NCBI GenBank assembly: GCA_958299035.1
Contig: CATQJL010000112.1
Coordinates: 2,774,123 to 2,838,122, forward strand
Reading direction: 5' to 3'
DNA: 64,000 bases
Source of the DNA: Cylicocyclus nassatus
Lineage: Eukaryota; Nematoda; Chromadorea; Rhabditida; Strongylidae
A program made the translations under genes and the position numbers. Positions 9,881-22,032 of this stretch are shown piece after piece; positions within the stretch are counted from its first letter, which is position 1, and each line of letters begins with the position of its first letter. The notes under the pieces are model-generated. The model saw only the letters and a program-made list of their open reading frames with translations. It did no database searches and was not told where the DNA came from.

Positions 9881-12540
9881 ATTTTATCTCATAGAGCTAC
9901 AGCCCATGCCAACCGAACGCTCCCTTTTCCATCTTTGCAATCGCTACGTAGAGCTGTGCGTCAAGTTTTTGCGCGTATGGCTTGGGTACTAAAATTGCCA
10001 AATTCTCAATAGAAGTTCAAGACTTTGCGTGCTGATGCGTATTTTCTGCACAAAAGAGACTACGTAATTGACACCTTCACTGTATTCATATTGCCATTAT
10101 AGAATCTCAATAAATCAGTACTCCTTCCAACGACCTTGGCATTCTAGATTCTTGAGACAATTTACATAACAGATGATGCCAACTACGATTTAAGCGCATA
10201 GTTTTGATAAGTCTTTCGAATCACACTCATACTTGGTCCTCTTGATCTGCTTGATCACTTTACTTCATCCACCGCTATGGGTCGAATAAGTAAGCCAACC
10301 AATAGCGACTCAGACAATCTCTCGGAGCCATCCGGAGGCATATTCGGAAACCTCCAGGGTCTCCCCCGGCGTATTCAACTCTGCACCTATTCCGCGAAGG
10401 GCTATTTCGCCCCGGAGACCCTGAATTTTCACATTTGGCATACTTTAACTAGCCCTAAATTGAGCATACTATAACAACCCTAATCGAACAACCACTCCAA
10501 TTTTAGCCCATTAGCCCCTCCCAACCTACCTTTAGACACTCAATCCTCCAACTAGTTTTTTTTTTCAAAAAAAAGAAACCACTATTAGACATAATTCTAT
10601 TTATTCGTAGCACTAAAGTAACAAACACAAGTCCTGTTAATAAATTACATGAAAAAAGCACGATGATAACGGAAGCACTCGTTTTGCAGTGAGAAAAGAT
10701 TGAAAGAGATCTAAGTGAGATAAGAGATTAGAATTTCACATAAGAAATTGGTATCATATTAACAAGTACAACATGGGAGTAATTAGAGAAGACAATAAAA
10801 GAGGACACAGAAGATATGAGGCAGAAATGATTATTCAACAACCTAGAAGAAAGTGAAAATAATAGTAAAGTTTGAGGCCGGAGAAATGAGGAAAGATCGT
10901 ATTTTTCGGGGTGCAGAGGCATTTTTTGTGAAAGAGGCAGTTGCAATAAAGATCGACGAAAACTTGACACTTTACTGCATGCAATCAAGTGTACGTATAC
11001 ATCGACAATTCACTTTTTGTAAATGGATTTTTGAGTCCCTTGAGAGGCACCGTGCGGAGTCAATCTATCGCAACCTAGCTCACTTCGCAGCAAACAAGCC
11101 ACAAAGCGGAAACCAGCAGATACGAGCCACACAGCTATCTGTAAACACGGAACCTTACGCTGGCATCAACTAAACCATAAAGGCTGCGATAGAAAAGCTC
11201 AACAGGGAGAAAACTTGTTTTTGAACGCCTAAGAGTAATGCTGCGTCAAAATTTGGAGTAAGCTTGCAAATGAGCGCATGATCAGGTAGAGAACTGCAGC
11301 AAAACTTGAATTTGATGACATATCACAAACCTACAAGAAATTCTAGGTGGGTTATCTACTCGAGAAAAAGTGGAGTAGAAGGCAAGAGAGGGAATTCCAA
11401 AAAATGCGGCGATCAAGAGCCCTCCTATGAAGAAGAGATATGAGAAAATAAATTATAAAGAAAGCATAGTTACGGTGATTCATAATTCAACGAGTGCAAT
11501 TTTGAAAAGCAAGACTGACACGCTTGCATCAACATTTGGAAGCTATGGCTTGTGCATTTGATTTCTTCGCGCGTGGACTTAGTAAGCATCTGACAAGTCC
11601 AACTCGCGTGACAATAGCGACTCGGCGGAATCGCTCAAAGTATGACTGAATTTTAAATTTATAAACTCAGCCTTATACTTTACTTTTAGGCTTGATATTT
11701 TCTTTGATGCTTTGCCCCGTAAGAGCGAATCGAAGTTCATCGCAGCATCTGCAAGATTCGCTTCCGAGAGGACTTGTGTAGCGGTTACTCTATAAACATA
11801 GATTAGCCTTCTACAACACTTCTACTTAAATAGGCCAAATGAAAAATGAACGCAATAATTCGCACGATTCAGAGGAAACTTTTAAAGCTGCTAACAAACG
11901 ATGAGAACATACAAGAAAACAATTTTTATTGATACACAAGAATGCACCAAAACAGGAAATAAGAAGAAAAAGGCCAACACAGAACAAAATATTGGACCAC
12001 TTTGTCCCTTGCTGGATGGAGCGGGTCATAATTATCAAAATCTAACTAAAGGCATGTTTAAAATACTGTACAAGTCAAGGGTACAATCGCGAAAGAAAAA
12101 CAAAGAAAGACTAAGTCAGACCCAAATAATGTTTATCTGGAAGCCTTGCGGAAGCTCAGTAGCCTTGAATTCGGTGAGTGACAGCTAGCTTTTATAGCTT
12201 ATAATGTAAGTTAAAGACAAAACGGCCACTGACACGCAATTGATATTATCAAACTTTTTCTGCCACGAGGAAATAAAATTTGGAACGCAGTTCCTACAGT
12301 GGTTTAGCGCAAAGACTCCGCTTCACTGTAAGACATGAATCTACTCCACAATGTTTTGAGTATCTCAGTCGGAATAGACGTAAATATCAAGAAAAAGCTT
12401 TTGCCGTTTTCAAAAACAGTAGCTGGACAGTTCCATACACATACAGCCTAAGCTCACATAACGAGATTTTGTAGAGAATGATCGTAGCATACTGTGACAT
12501 AATTTGATAATCAAAACCTTGAGTACCCTATTTTTAGGTG
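9881..12540. other. intergenic, no supported gene
   Basis: Scattered short ORFs only. Bases 11530-11640 (+) read as a 30-40 codon open stretch with Arg/Thr-rich sequence that could be a mobile-element remnant, but no motif supports it. Confidence 0.35.
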
Positions 12541-12650
12541 CATAACTTTGGTGAATTTTTGATCGAGCTGCTCAGCCGCTTTACTGTGTTTGAGAAAGCG
12601 ATCCTGTTCCGAGTGATTCTCTTAGGCAATGCGCAGCATGTATGTGGTCC
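12541..12650 (+). repeat. two-copy interspersed repeat (copy 1)
   Basis: Shares CTCA(G/A)CCGCTT.ACTGT, GATCCT, GATTCTCTTA and AGCATGT words in the same order with 52093-52190. Termini and origin are undetermined. Confidence 0.45.
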
Positions 12651-13268
12651 TTTGGTCGCGAAGTCTTTTGGCGTGTTCGGGCTAGATTTTAGAGAAAAAA
12701 ATCCTACGGCTCACACACCTGAAAATAGGGCACTTCACTTTTGTGGCAATGCTGCAAAATGACTCAAATAATTCTGGCGCACTGTAATTCACGAGCTTGC
12801 AAGCTTAAAACTCCGAAAAAATTTGCATAGATCTATTCTCACAACGTAGACATTAGAAAATAACATAACGCGCAGTGACACTGGGGAGTGATGTGTCTAT
12901 GTTAGCTGTTTTGTAGCGTTGTTAATTGTCTTTTTGTTATAAATCGATCCCTTAGCGTTCTGATGTTAATTCGAATTCCGTTCCCATGACATTCGCCTGT
13001 TTTCATAAAGCTTTCGTGGTGCTTGGCACCGAGCGGTACGTTCCCTCAAAGTCCGTGTATATATAGTTACCGTAATCGTTCGATGACTCATTATTGTTCT
13101 CGATCAGCTATTAAACTTCTGGGTTTTCCACTGTGTCTGGTTACACTTCTAACGAAGAAACGAAGAACTACAACAGATAGCGGTTAGCTCCAGAATATTC
13201 TGGCAGTAAGCGGTAGTATTCTTTTATAGCGACACCTATGTGTAGTCTGATAATGTTGCTCATTTAAC

Positions 13269-13800
13269 GTGAACGAATTAGCGAAACATTCTATGTCAGA
13301 TCAGTTCAAGTTCAAAAAGATGACGCGAACACCCCACTCTAGGAGATCTCTAAGCAAAGTCTGCCGGGCCCGACTGCCTCTCTTAACTTTCGCCGACTAC
13401 GGGAAGGCCTTCGACTGCATCGAAAACAAAGCCATCCTGTCAGCGCTAGTCGATCTTGGAGTGGATCCAGATCACGAGAGGATAGCCAACTGCTACAAGG
13501 TGTGTACAAGCAACGATGCAGCTATCCCATCGACCCTTGACCATCCTAGTTGGAAGGGTGTCTGTCAAGGAGACACAATCTCGCCCAAGCTGTTAGTCGC
13601 GGCTTTGCAGAGGGTGATGAAGTCGTTGCACTGGGACGAGAAAGGTATACGAGTTAGTAGATGATTTTGAAACTTTTGAACCTTCATTTTGGACATTGTT
13701 ATCTTTTCTAGCAGTTCTACTGAAGCAAAGACGATGCTCAAGGAAATAAAAGTAGTAGGGAGAGAGATACTGCGATGAATTGGGAAGTTACGAAGATGCG
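13269..13800 (+). pseudogene. RTE-type non-LTR retrotransposon reverse transcriptase relic
   Basis: The open frame 13269-13664 contains reverse-transcriptase core motifs in order. LLTFADYGKAFDCIENKAIL carries the first catalytic-Asp region (F.DY.KAFD). AILSALVDLGVDP follows, then GVCQGDTISPKLL, the QGD.ISP block. The frame stops at 13664. After a frameshift the next block continues as DIVIFSSSSTEAKTML (about 13695-13745), the region after the catalytic FADD. The endonuclease domain and C terminus were not found. Length and order fit the RTE clade. The frameshift and truncation make it non-functional. Confidence 0.85.
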
Positions 13801-14151
13801 GAAATAAATTGAAGGCATTTCCCCTCCCCCATGGACGTCTTCTTGACGATGTCAGAGGTCTTCCAGCAATCGACTATTAAGTTATTAGCCAGTACATCAT
13901 CTCAAAGTGCACATGTTTTTCTTCTGGAATTTGTTGGTTAAACTTTTATTTTGAAGCGTTTGAAATAAGTGGTGTCTATTCGTTCGTGATTTTCTCCGTA
14001 CTCAGTGAGTTTCATTAATAACTCTTTCTCAAATTCGTACCTCCTGGGGTTACTCTTAATTGCTCGCGTAGGGAAAGGCTACAATAACAAGCTTGATTGA
14101 TTAATCTATTTTCCGCCTCTCTCAGCGACGGAATTATTTGCTCTGCATCTC

Positions 14152-14613
14152 ACAAGGGAAGGTATATGACTCGCAGTGGAATTCCCCTATGAGATGTATA
14201 TCATTCGAAAGGTTTCTGATTGCTGATTCCAAAACAAACCTCCTTATCTGCTTATCCGTTTACTGAACAAAGTTACAGGCAATTTTCCGCCTCCAGTTTG
14301 CATGGTCAAGTACTGTGTAAATAATCTAAATTCGTAATAAATGCGAATTTGGTCTAAAAGACGCCCAAATTTCTGAGATATTTTATTGTACATAAGAAAA
14401 TTGAAGGGAATAGTTTTGGAGCTACTCTGTCGCTTCAGTCCTGCACAAAGCAACCAAAATCAGTATCATCTGAAGCCAAACAAATGCCTGTAACTTTGTT
14501 CAGTGAACTGATAAGCAGATAAGGAAGTTTGTTTTGAAATCAGCACTCAAAGACCTCTCGAATGATATGCATCTTATAGAGAAACTCCATTGCGAGTCAT
14601 ATACCTTCCCTGT
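14152..14613. mobile_element. ACAAGGGAAG-type foldback element, about 460 bp
   Basis: The left end ACAAGGGAAGGTATATGACT and the right end AGTCATATACCTTCCCTGTT are inverted. Homology continues inward (GATGTATATCATTCGAAAGG versus CTCTCGAATGATATGCATCT; TGCTTATCCGTTTACTGAAC versus its complement near 14500). It belongs with the elements at 29723, 30490 and 55284. No target duplication is evident. Confidence 0.65.
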
Positions 14614-16711
14614 TCAGAGGGCTCTAGGTGCATAGATCCCTCTGCAGATGATCCCTCATAAGCGTCATAGACTCGACGTCTCAGCAGGAGATATGCCAGC
14701 TTCGAAAATGGGTGAGGGTACCTATCTTATGAAGCTATACGATAGTCTGCGAACTTGTACAGTTGCCTTTGGTGAATTAGCCGCTTCAGTCTTCCCTCTC
14801 GTTTTGACGGTGATCTTGCTTCACTATTCGCACTCGTTTGACTCGAATGCGCGCTTCTTCTTTTTAGAGCCTTAACGTTCACTCAAAATACTTCATGAGA
14901 CATGTCTGAAATTATTGATGCGGCGGGATGTTCAACCGGCTATACGCAGCATTTCTACCCGATAATATTTGGCACGCCGTCAACTTGAGCAGCTTATCTA
15001 ATTCATACGATCTTATGCGGTTATTTGCAGTTGCATGTTCCCGTCTTCTTAGTTCATGAAGGCCAAAGTAAACATCTCGTGGATTCAGAAAAGATAAAGA
15101 GACGTGCTGAGTCGAAAGTATGCCATGGTTTTTCTCGTCGTTTATCTTATCAAGTAGTTTTTTTTACCCTTTTTTGTTCGAATCATAAGGCATAGTAAAC
15201 TTTGATTTAAGATTCAGGACAGCACTTTGTCACGGTCTGTCACTGAAATAGTGTGGTTATCATGCTGTGGTTTATCTATGAAAAGTCTGACTAAAAAAGC
15301 TGCCTGCAAAAGCACAGGCACACCACACGCAGCGACAACCACATAGTCCAATGAACTTTGGACTTTGGCATTTAAAAAACTAAAGTCTTAAAGCAGCATT
15401 CCTTCTTTGCACAACTGATCGCCAAGACGCAGAGAAATTAAGATACGGCAGACAGAAATGTTTTTAGTCATATAATAGTAGTTTGTTGGTTTAGAGTTTA
15501 ATTACGAAAACAAGTAGTACAGTTTATAGCCATGTTTCCTATCTAAGTGTGCAAGTGCACATTTCAGCGCTGCTCTCATAAAATAATGCCATTACACCTA
15601 TGACTATGCAGTAAATATGACCTTGCCTGAATGTGAAAGAATAAATTGAAAACATAAGGAAAACCATATTTGAGCTTTGATGGGTCAACACATATGGAGC
15701 GACACTTGTTTGGTGTTGGTAGCGAAGGTCTTACATCAACAAATTCTTTTGGCCTTCTCCATTTATGAATGATAGCAAGAACAGAATTTTTGAACAGACA
15801 CTAAATTTGCCTTAGTTCTGCACTTCCCATTGATATCCATCAATATGTCACCTCCGCTTCTCAGAACTCGCACTGGTTCAATTACTCATGTGTCCTTGTT
15901 GCTCGCATGATGAAATGCAATTTTATCACCGGATTGCTCTCCATACAAACGCTTAACATACAGAATCGCTAACTACGGATATATGAAATTTCTCATTGGG
16001 AGAACAAAGCGAGCTGAAACTAGTTATTGTATTGTACGGCCTTGATGACTCCTAAGAAAACAATGCCTGCTCCATTACGCTCATTTTGATTTTTGTGGAC
16101 TTGAAATCCGTGGCAAGACCCCATGAATAGGCGTGGATAAGATGAAAAAATCTGTCTGGTTGAAAACGATCCAAAATCGCACGCCCGAGTTGTGTGAGTC
16201 GACTCTGCCTTTGAAATGGATGTAGTGAGACACCTAATTAAATCTCGTGGTCTTTCGCCATGTCGTTTTCGTTTACAACATATTAATATATAGTTGTACA
16301 GGCACACCGATCCGGCTATTTCTACGACGGCCTGCTACTTCCTTCATTTTTCCATCGAACAAGGTAAAATGATGGGCGTTAGACGATTCCCACGATCGTA
16401 ACGCTTTCCACACATCACCACCGCAGCGCACGATAGAACCTGCGGCGCCTTTTGTTCAAGCAAAACGCAAGGGAAGGAGAGATCTGCCGCGTGCATGACG
16501 TGTTAAAACAAGTCATCAGGGTATTGCTGGAACCGCCTGTGCGAGAAGACCGTCTCCCTAAAAGGATGTCAGTGTAATTGTAGAGTATGAGGGACAGGGC
16601 AGGCCTATGCTTTAGAGTTTCTTTGCTTCGCATTATTTGTCCGGTGTGCACACAAATCAATACAGTTTATGTTATAGAAATAGATGTTCTGCTGTATTTC
16701 TGTCAGTACTC
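14614..16711. other. intergenic, nothing supported
   Basis: A 75-codon ORF at 14648-14875 (+) and several minus-strand ORFs lack splice context or domains. No repeats with clear ends were found. Confidence 0.35.
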
Positions 16712-16904
16712 CAGTGGCCGTATTCGTCTTTGATACCTTGAGCTAAATTCTACCTCCAGGTAGTTTTATCACTCATTATCAGCAAGTACCCGTATTCACA
16801 AAGTACCTTGAGGTAAATTCTCAATGTAATTTTGCTGATAATGAGTGATAAAACTGTCTAGAGGTAGAATTTACCTCAAGGTATCATGACGAATACGGCC
16901 ACAG
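16712..16904. mobile_element. CAGTGGCCGTATTC foldback MITE, 193 bp (copy 1)
   Basis: Ends CAGTGGCCGTATTCGTC and GACGAATACGGCCACAG. Both arms contain TACCTTGAGGTAAATT and TATCACTCATTATCAGCA words. A central spacer (GTACCCGTATTCACAAAGTA) gives it orientation. The copy at 19780-19972 has the same length and is inverted relative to this one. Confidence 0.8.
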
Positions 16905-16996
16905 GTTCTCTCTTCTCTGAATCTGGGCATCTTATTTCGTAATATGTTATAGAAGATGTTCTGCCAAGCCCAGATTGGTACGATGGAATCTTTATT

Positions 16997-17034
16997 GACC
17001 TCACGTTTCGACAAGGTCGTCTTCTTTAGAGGTC
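16997..17034 (-). ncRNA. degenerate hammerhead-ribozyme-like motif of a Penelope-like element
   Basis: Minus-strand order: helix I 5' strand GACCT, core CTAAAGA (consensus CUGANGA, so G5 is changed), helix II GAC/GTC, GAAA, the self-complementary ACGT (helix III), then a G at the cleavage position and the helix I 3' strand AGGTC, which pairs fully with GACCT. The order and the intact helix I identify it as hammerhead-derived. The changed G5 and a G at position 17 predict loss of cleavage. It lies just downstream of the Penelope coding relic, the expected place. Confidence 0.6.
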
Positions 17035-17279
17035 TGAAAGATGATTGCAGTCCTGACCTGTGAAACTACGCCGCCAAACGTCATCTCCATACTTATCGAG
17101 TCTAGACCTCGTCTTATGCACAACGTACAGAGAGGCATATTGGCAGAAGGAACCAACCGTTGATCCACCATGATGAATATGTTAGCGGTCCGCGGGAAGC
17201 AGCGGACGATAGCCGCAAAGATGTTGCGGACGGACGACACTGAGTGTCACTCGGTGTGTCACGTCTATATATAAGGCAG

Positions 17280-17969
17280 CTACTGTTCACATCGTGATAG
17301 AAAAGGTAGAAGATCATTCGCCATTGACAGGCATTCATTCTTGTTATTCATGCTTGGGCTCTTCAAAGAGATCTACAAAGCTTCCAGTATCTTTCGTGCA
17401 GAAATTTCTGTCTCGTACGCCAAAAAACATTTGACCTCGAACTCAGCTCCGCCATGTGCTTAAAATCTACGCTTTCCCAACGGTGATACCGATTTCCCTC
17501 GTCTCTTGTTTGCTAAGTGCTCTTTGACCCTGATATTCAATGCTCTGCCCGTCTCACCTCTATAGAACGCTCCGCAATTTGAACACACTAGTTGGTATAC
17601 GACCCCTGACTTCGCGCAATCTCCTAATTTTCCGTATGGGCAAATAATGCATTGCTCTGATACGCATTCTGTATCATATAACCTGTTTCGCACTAACTGC
17701 TTCCTGATGCTTTCGTTCGGGATGTTTACCAGTACAACCTCATTTTGCAGTTGTGCTCGAGTAATGCACTGCTTTATCGCTGCACTCATTTCATTAGAGA
17801 TGAAGTATGCAAAGTGGGGCTCTCTTGTCGTTACGTGCAGTTTGACTAACATTAGATCGTGAACGTCTACCAATATGCGGATCTGTGTAGCCGTTGTTGC
17901 GCGTAAAAAAACAAACAAACTGCACGTAACGACAAGAGAGCTCCACTTTGCATACCTTTCACAATACAC
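17280..17969 (-). pseudogene. Penelope-like element: GIY-YIG endonuclease and C-terminal relic
   Basis: On the minus strand from 17969 the frame has a cysteine cluster (CVSEQCIICPYGKLGDC) and then the GIY-YIG endonuclease signature VVYQLVCSNCGAFYRGETGR with RALNIRVKEHL after it. Penelope-like elements characteristically have reverse transcriptase fused to such an endonuclease. The frame stops near 17460. The C-terminal segment resumes in another frame at about 17395-17280 (RKILEAL, SPSMNNKNECLSMANDLL), with a stop where Trp would be usual. The reverse transcriptase is missing (5' truncation). Bases 17806-17963 form an inverted repeat of the element's own sequence. Confidence 0.8.
17806..17963. 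repeat. inverted duplication at the truncated 5' end of the Penelope relic
   Basis: GTATGCAAAGTGGGGCTCTC (17806 on) is repeated inverted at about 17921-17963 (GAGAGCTCCACTTTGCATAC), with about 70 bp between. This resembles the 5' inversions made during target-primed reverse transcription. Confidence 0.65.
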
Positions 17970-18330
17970 TTAACTTTGAAATTACCATAACCCTTTTACT
18001 TCCCTCTAAAAAAAGCCCCTGTTATCGAATTGATGGTTTGCTGGACTGCGAAGCAGGATTGTGTAGTCTCTCAGTGATTCAGAAACTATGAATGTGTTCT
18101 TGATGCATTGTAACAATCGATTTTAGACGCGAGGTGTCATTTCTTCCACCTGAAACCTTGATTAAAGGTTTGATTTCGTTTGCTGATTGCTACTTTTGTT
18201 ATATATTGGTGCTGCTATTTTGTTAGACGAACGTCAGCATCAGAATCTCCATCTTAGATTATTGGGTCGTTAAGTAAGTTTTGCAACTTGGTCCGCTCAA
18301 ACTTCGGCATTATGTGGACTGCAATGAGAG

Positions 18331-18975
18331 CTATAATCGCCCTCCTCGCATTTAGGTACAGTCGACTGCACGGAATCGCCCAGGCTGAACTCGCACTGAA
18401 CATGTCTCTTGCGGGCTAACATTGGCATTCGCGCGCATATGTCATCATAGCAACCGTACTCGGCAGCCGCGCGTTGTATAGTGATTTTTTTGTCAGTAGC
18501 GTTTGTAGTCAGAGTTGAAGAGTTTGTTGTTGTTTAGCATGTTTCATACTATTAAGCTCGTCTTAGCTCTGCTTCCAGATAAGGTCGGAAAACGAGGCAC
18601 ACGGGGGGCTTTTGACATTAAATTCAATAGAACAACTCTCTAAGACATGCTACTTAACAAAAAAAGATTTCACTGGCACACTTTTCAAACTTAGTCATTT
18701 CTTCACATTCAACCTGAAATCGAAGTTGCAGAAACGAGCATAGCACATCGCTCAAAAGCAACATAATATACGATCCCAATCGGTACGATTGTTGACTTTT
18801 AAAAACTGGCATGAAACATCGGAAAGCACCGAAAAAATCTAATTAAGAAACTTAATTGAACTAAGGGCTGAATGGCACAGGGCTGAATGGCTGATTTTAC
18901 GGTGCCGCGCTCTGCCGCAACTGTGCTCTAGTACAAATTCAAATTCGTCCCCTAGGTGTCTAGTGGTAGGAGGAT
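18331..18975 (+). repeat. interspersed repeat of about 600 bp (copy 1)
   Basis: Shares long collinear similarity with 27121-27690: an ATAATCGCCCTCC start, TAGCGTTTGTAGTCAGA, TTTCATACTAT, CTAAGGGCTGAATG, GCCGCGCTCTGCCGCAACTG and an end of CTAGGTGTCTAGT. The right end CCTAGGTGTCTAGTGG complements the CCACTAGACAC near the left end of copy 2, suggesting terminal inverted repeats. Confidence 0.6.
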
Positions 18976-19779
18976 GACTAAACAAGTAAGCACAGACTGT
19001 TTGATTTTTGATAGCAAAATAGAAAAAAACTGAGCATTATTCTAGAACCACCGGAAGTTGGGATTTCATTAGTTTACAAACGAAGGTAAAGCCTTTCGCA
19101 GCGTTGACTGGACATATAAGCCCAGTTTGTAATATTGTTGAAGATTAGCTTATTAATCTCTGTAAAATAGTAACGGTAGTTGGAGACTGCTCGAGATCTA
19201 ACGCTGTGAAAAATTTGAACAGCGCGTGAACGCAGAACTAACGCTAACATCAGGAATAACTATTGAGCGAAATTTGCAGAGACTTTCAATCATAGGGTTA
19301 CTCTACTGCGTACGAACTATCATATTCTTCAAGCTGAGATTTTTTGTCTTCCCAAAAGGTACTGCCCTGCAAAATGAGTAAGATTTTTGTAATCAGCGTG
19401 TCGAGTCCCCCCTTCCCTCCAGCTGGACCAAGTTTCTGTGAAACTGTAACGATCTGCGATCCACAAACTTTTTCACTGTACTCCTACCGTTACCCTCACA
19501 TGTATTATCAGTTTGGAACAAATTGCTTTATGTGTAGCTCAAAATCATACTAAACATTGTCAAAGCTTAGGTGATTGACATACAGAAAGGTTATAAAAAA
19601 GTTGCAAAACTTAGTCAATAGCCTGATTTCTCAGCTACCTTTTCTGAATGAATTTATAGTGAGTCAAGTTGAAAAGTATTTATTGTATATAATGTATCAA
19701 GAGCAATGTCACGGCGGCGCAGGTTTGCACGGCCCGCAACGCTTGTGCTTGCTTCGCATCCACGACATATCCTCTTCTT
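18976..19779. other. intergenic, nothing supported
   Basis: Short ORFs only (for example 19344-19553, +), with no splice or domain support. Confidence 0.35.
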
Positions 19780-19972
19780 CTGTGGCCGTATTCATCATTG
19801 ATACCTTGAGGTAAATTCTACCTCTAGACAGTTTTATCACTCATTATCAGCAAAATTACATTGAGAATTTACCTCAAGGTACTTTGTGAATACGGGTACT
19901 TGCTGATAATGAGTGATAAAATACCTGGAGGTAGAATTTACCTCAAGGTATCAATGATGAGTACGGCCACTG
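19780..19972. mobile_element. CAGTGGCCGTATTC foldback MITE, 193 bp (copy 2)
   Basis: Inverted copy of 16712-16904 with the same termini and the same length. The asymmetric centre appears as TACTTTGTGAATACGGGTAC, the complement of copy 1. Confidence 0.8.
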
Positions 19973-20829
19973 ATCAGGTCTGGGAAAACACGCAAGAAAA
20001 AAAATAGGAAAAAGAAAAAAAAACGTCCGCGAACGTGACACAAGCTCAACAAGAGAGTCGGTTGCGCCAAGTCGAGACGTTGAAGCTGTGATACCGGTAC
20101 GAGTGCAAATGTCAATTTGGATCGTTTTAGGAAAAAGAGGGGATATCATAATCAAACGAACACGTGCACCACGTACCCCCTCAAAAAGTTTCTACACGAC
20201 ACCTGCAAAAACACGATCTTGCTCACGCGCCACACGTCTTCGAAAATCCAGATTTTATTCCATTAAGTACTGATTAACTGCCTCGTTTGCAGCGAGATAA
20301 CCATATAACTCCGAGCTCGGTGTATAAACAAGCAAGAGCTAGTTGAAGCATAGTGCCCAGTTTTGTGAAGAAATTATGTGACTGAAAGTTGTGGCAAGCC
20401 TTTTTCTGAAAATTTTTTGTTAATGAAAAGCAAATGACCCGTTTGCAATGCACAGGCAGCGATTCAACTCCAACTCGGAAGGTACAGGCGCAATATGAGT
20501 CAGAACAATGCATGAAATCATATGAGCTTATGTGAGTGAGGAGCGTGAGCAACTTCTTCTCAATTTAGGCCACCTTGAGGATGCAATCTCTCAGTTCATA
20601 AAGTTTATCGAAACTCTTACATAAGTCTGCTTTACATCCAAATAAAAGAAGAAAAGAAAGTTACCTAATTTCCGTTTCGTTCCTATCACTATACGGAAAG
20701 TAGTTTACTGTGTAGTAAATTTTGGTTTAGGAACCCAAAGCAGCAACGAAGGCACCGCTCACGCGGCTGGCATAATTAAGTGGTAGTTCGTATAATTCGA
20801 AAGCGAAAAAGGCGAAATGGTTCTCTAAT

Positions 20830-21063
20830 GTGTCTTTATACTGCGCCGGCAAGCGCCACTAGCCGCCTGTAGCCGCTTTTGTGCTCTATCTCATATTCCA
20901 AAGGCTTCCCAAAACGTTAAAAGATTATGCTATTTGCAATCAACATGTCCAATAGTCCCACTAAAACAAGTTTAAGCAAGATTCGCGGTTTCGATATGGG
21001 CCCGGGTACTGGAATAGCGCGCAAAGGTGGCTAGCGGCGGCTGCCGACGCGGTATTAAGACAC
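20830..21063. mobile_element. short relative of the PIF-like foldback at 862-1539
   Basis: Termini TGTGTCTTTATACTGCGCCG and CGACGCGGTATTAAGACACT are inverted and resemble GGTGCCTTCATACCGCGCC of the longer element. The inner arms carry the same CGCCACTAGCCGCCTGTAGC-type units in few copies. No clear TTA duplication is visible. Confidence 0.55.
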
Positions 21064-22032
21064 TCATAGGTGTATAGTTGCCATCCTCATACTAGGCGCT
21101 GTCTTCACACTATTACTGAGGCGTAACTCTTCTTAAGCAGATGCCTTGTGTAACTGTACCAATTCTGACATATGCAGTGCAACAGAGACATGGTAAACTC
21201 ACCGTTATACCATTAGACCTGCCAGTGCGATTTGAAAAGTAGTGCAATCCTACACTAATGCTTGAACGATGATGGTTGTTTTGAAACGCGGAATCATATA
21301 TTATTTTCATAGTAAACCCCCATTTGGCACAGTTCTGCCGTCGTGGAGGGAAGGTATTTAGGAAACAAGGCAAATCAACTAACTTGCTTAGCTCAACCTT
21401 TTAGAAGAAATATGTATATATGTCCTGAATCAGCTTTGAAAGCTGAAAACTAGAAGCGAATAAAGAGAATTCCTTCAGTTTTGCAGTTTTTGAGCATGCT
21501 CAAAAAGGCCTAAAAACGTCACAGAATGGGCAGTCATGAACATGAGATTTGTGACCTGCTCTTTTTTGCTGTGCAGGAATCGTGCTAATCGAGAGCAATT
21601 TTGATTTTCGTGAAAAACGCAGGCTCGAAAATCCGAAAAAATCACGAAAAACGAAACTGCTCTCAATTGGCACGATTTTGTAATGAGCATAAATTTCTCT
21701 ATCAAACAAAAATACTTCCAGAATTTTTTGTGGAACAACTCCAAAAATGTCAATCTTGACTGATTTTATTCAATTGCTTGTAACTCTCGAACTCAAAATA
21801 ATTCACGGCGGAGTTACTGCTGTAAAGTGCATGAATTCCTCTTTCGAATAGATATAATTGTAACAAAATCTCTCGAGTGGCAAGGAAGTTATGATTTTTT
21901 GGAAAATGATGCGCAAGAACTTTCAGAGCAACCTAATATATATGTTTTCCAAAGGCCAGGTACGTTAGGTCCTTTCGTTACAAGTTAAACGTGCGATGCC
22001 TCAGTGTTTCCAGTGGGCTATCGATCTATGTA
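21064..22032. other. intergenic with a small hairpin
   Basis: An imperfect hairpin at about 21575-21675 pairs ATCGTGCTAATCGAGAGCA with TGCTCTCAATTGGCACGAT. No gene is supported. Confidence 0.4.

Noticed and set aside
10277..10474. 65-codon ORF with PSGGIFGN-like sequence
   Set aside because: No splice sites, domain or relatives in the window; compatible with chance.
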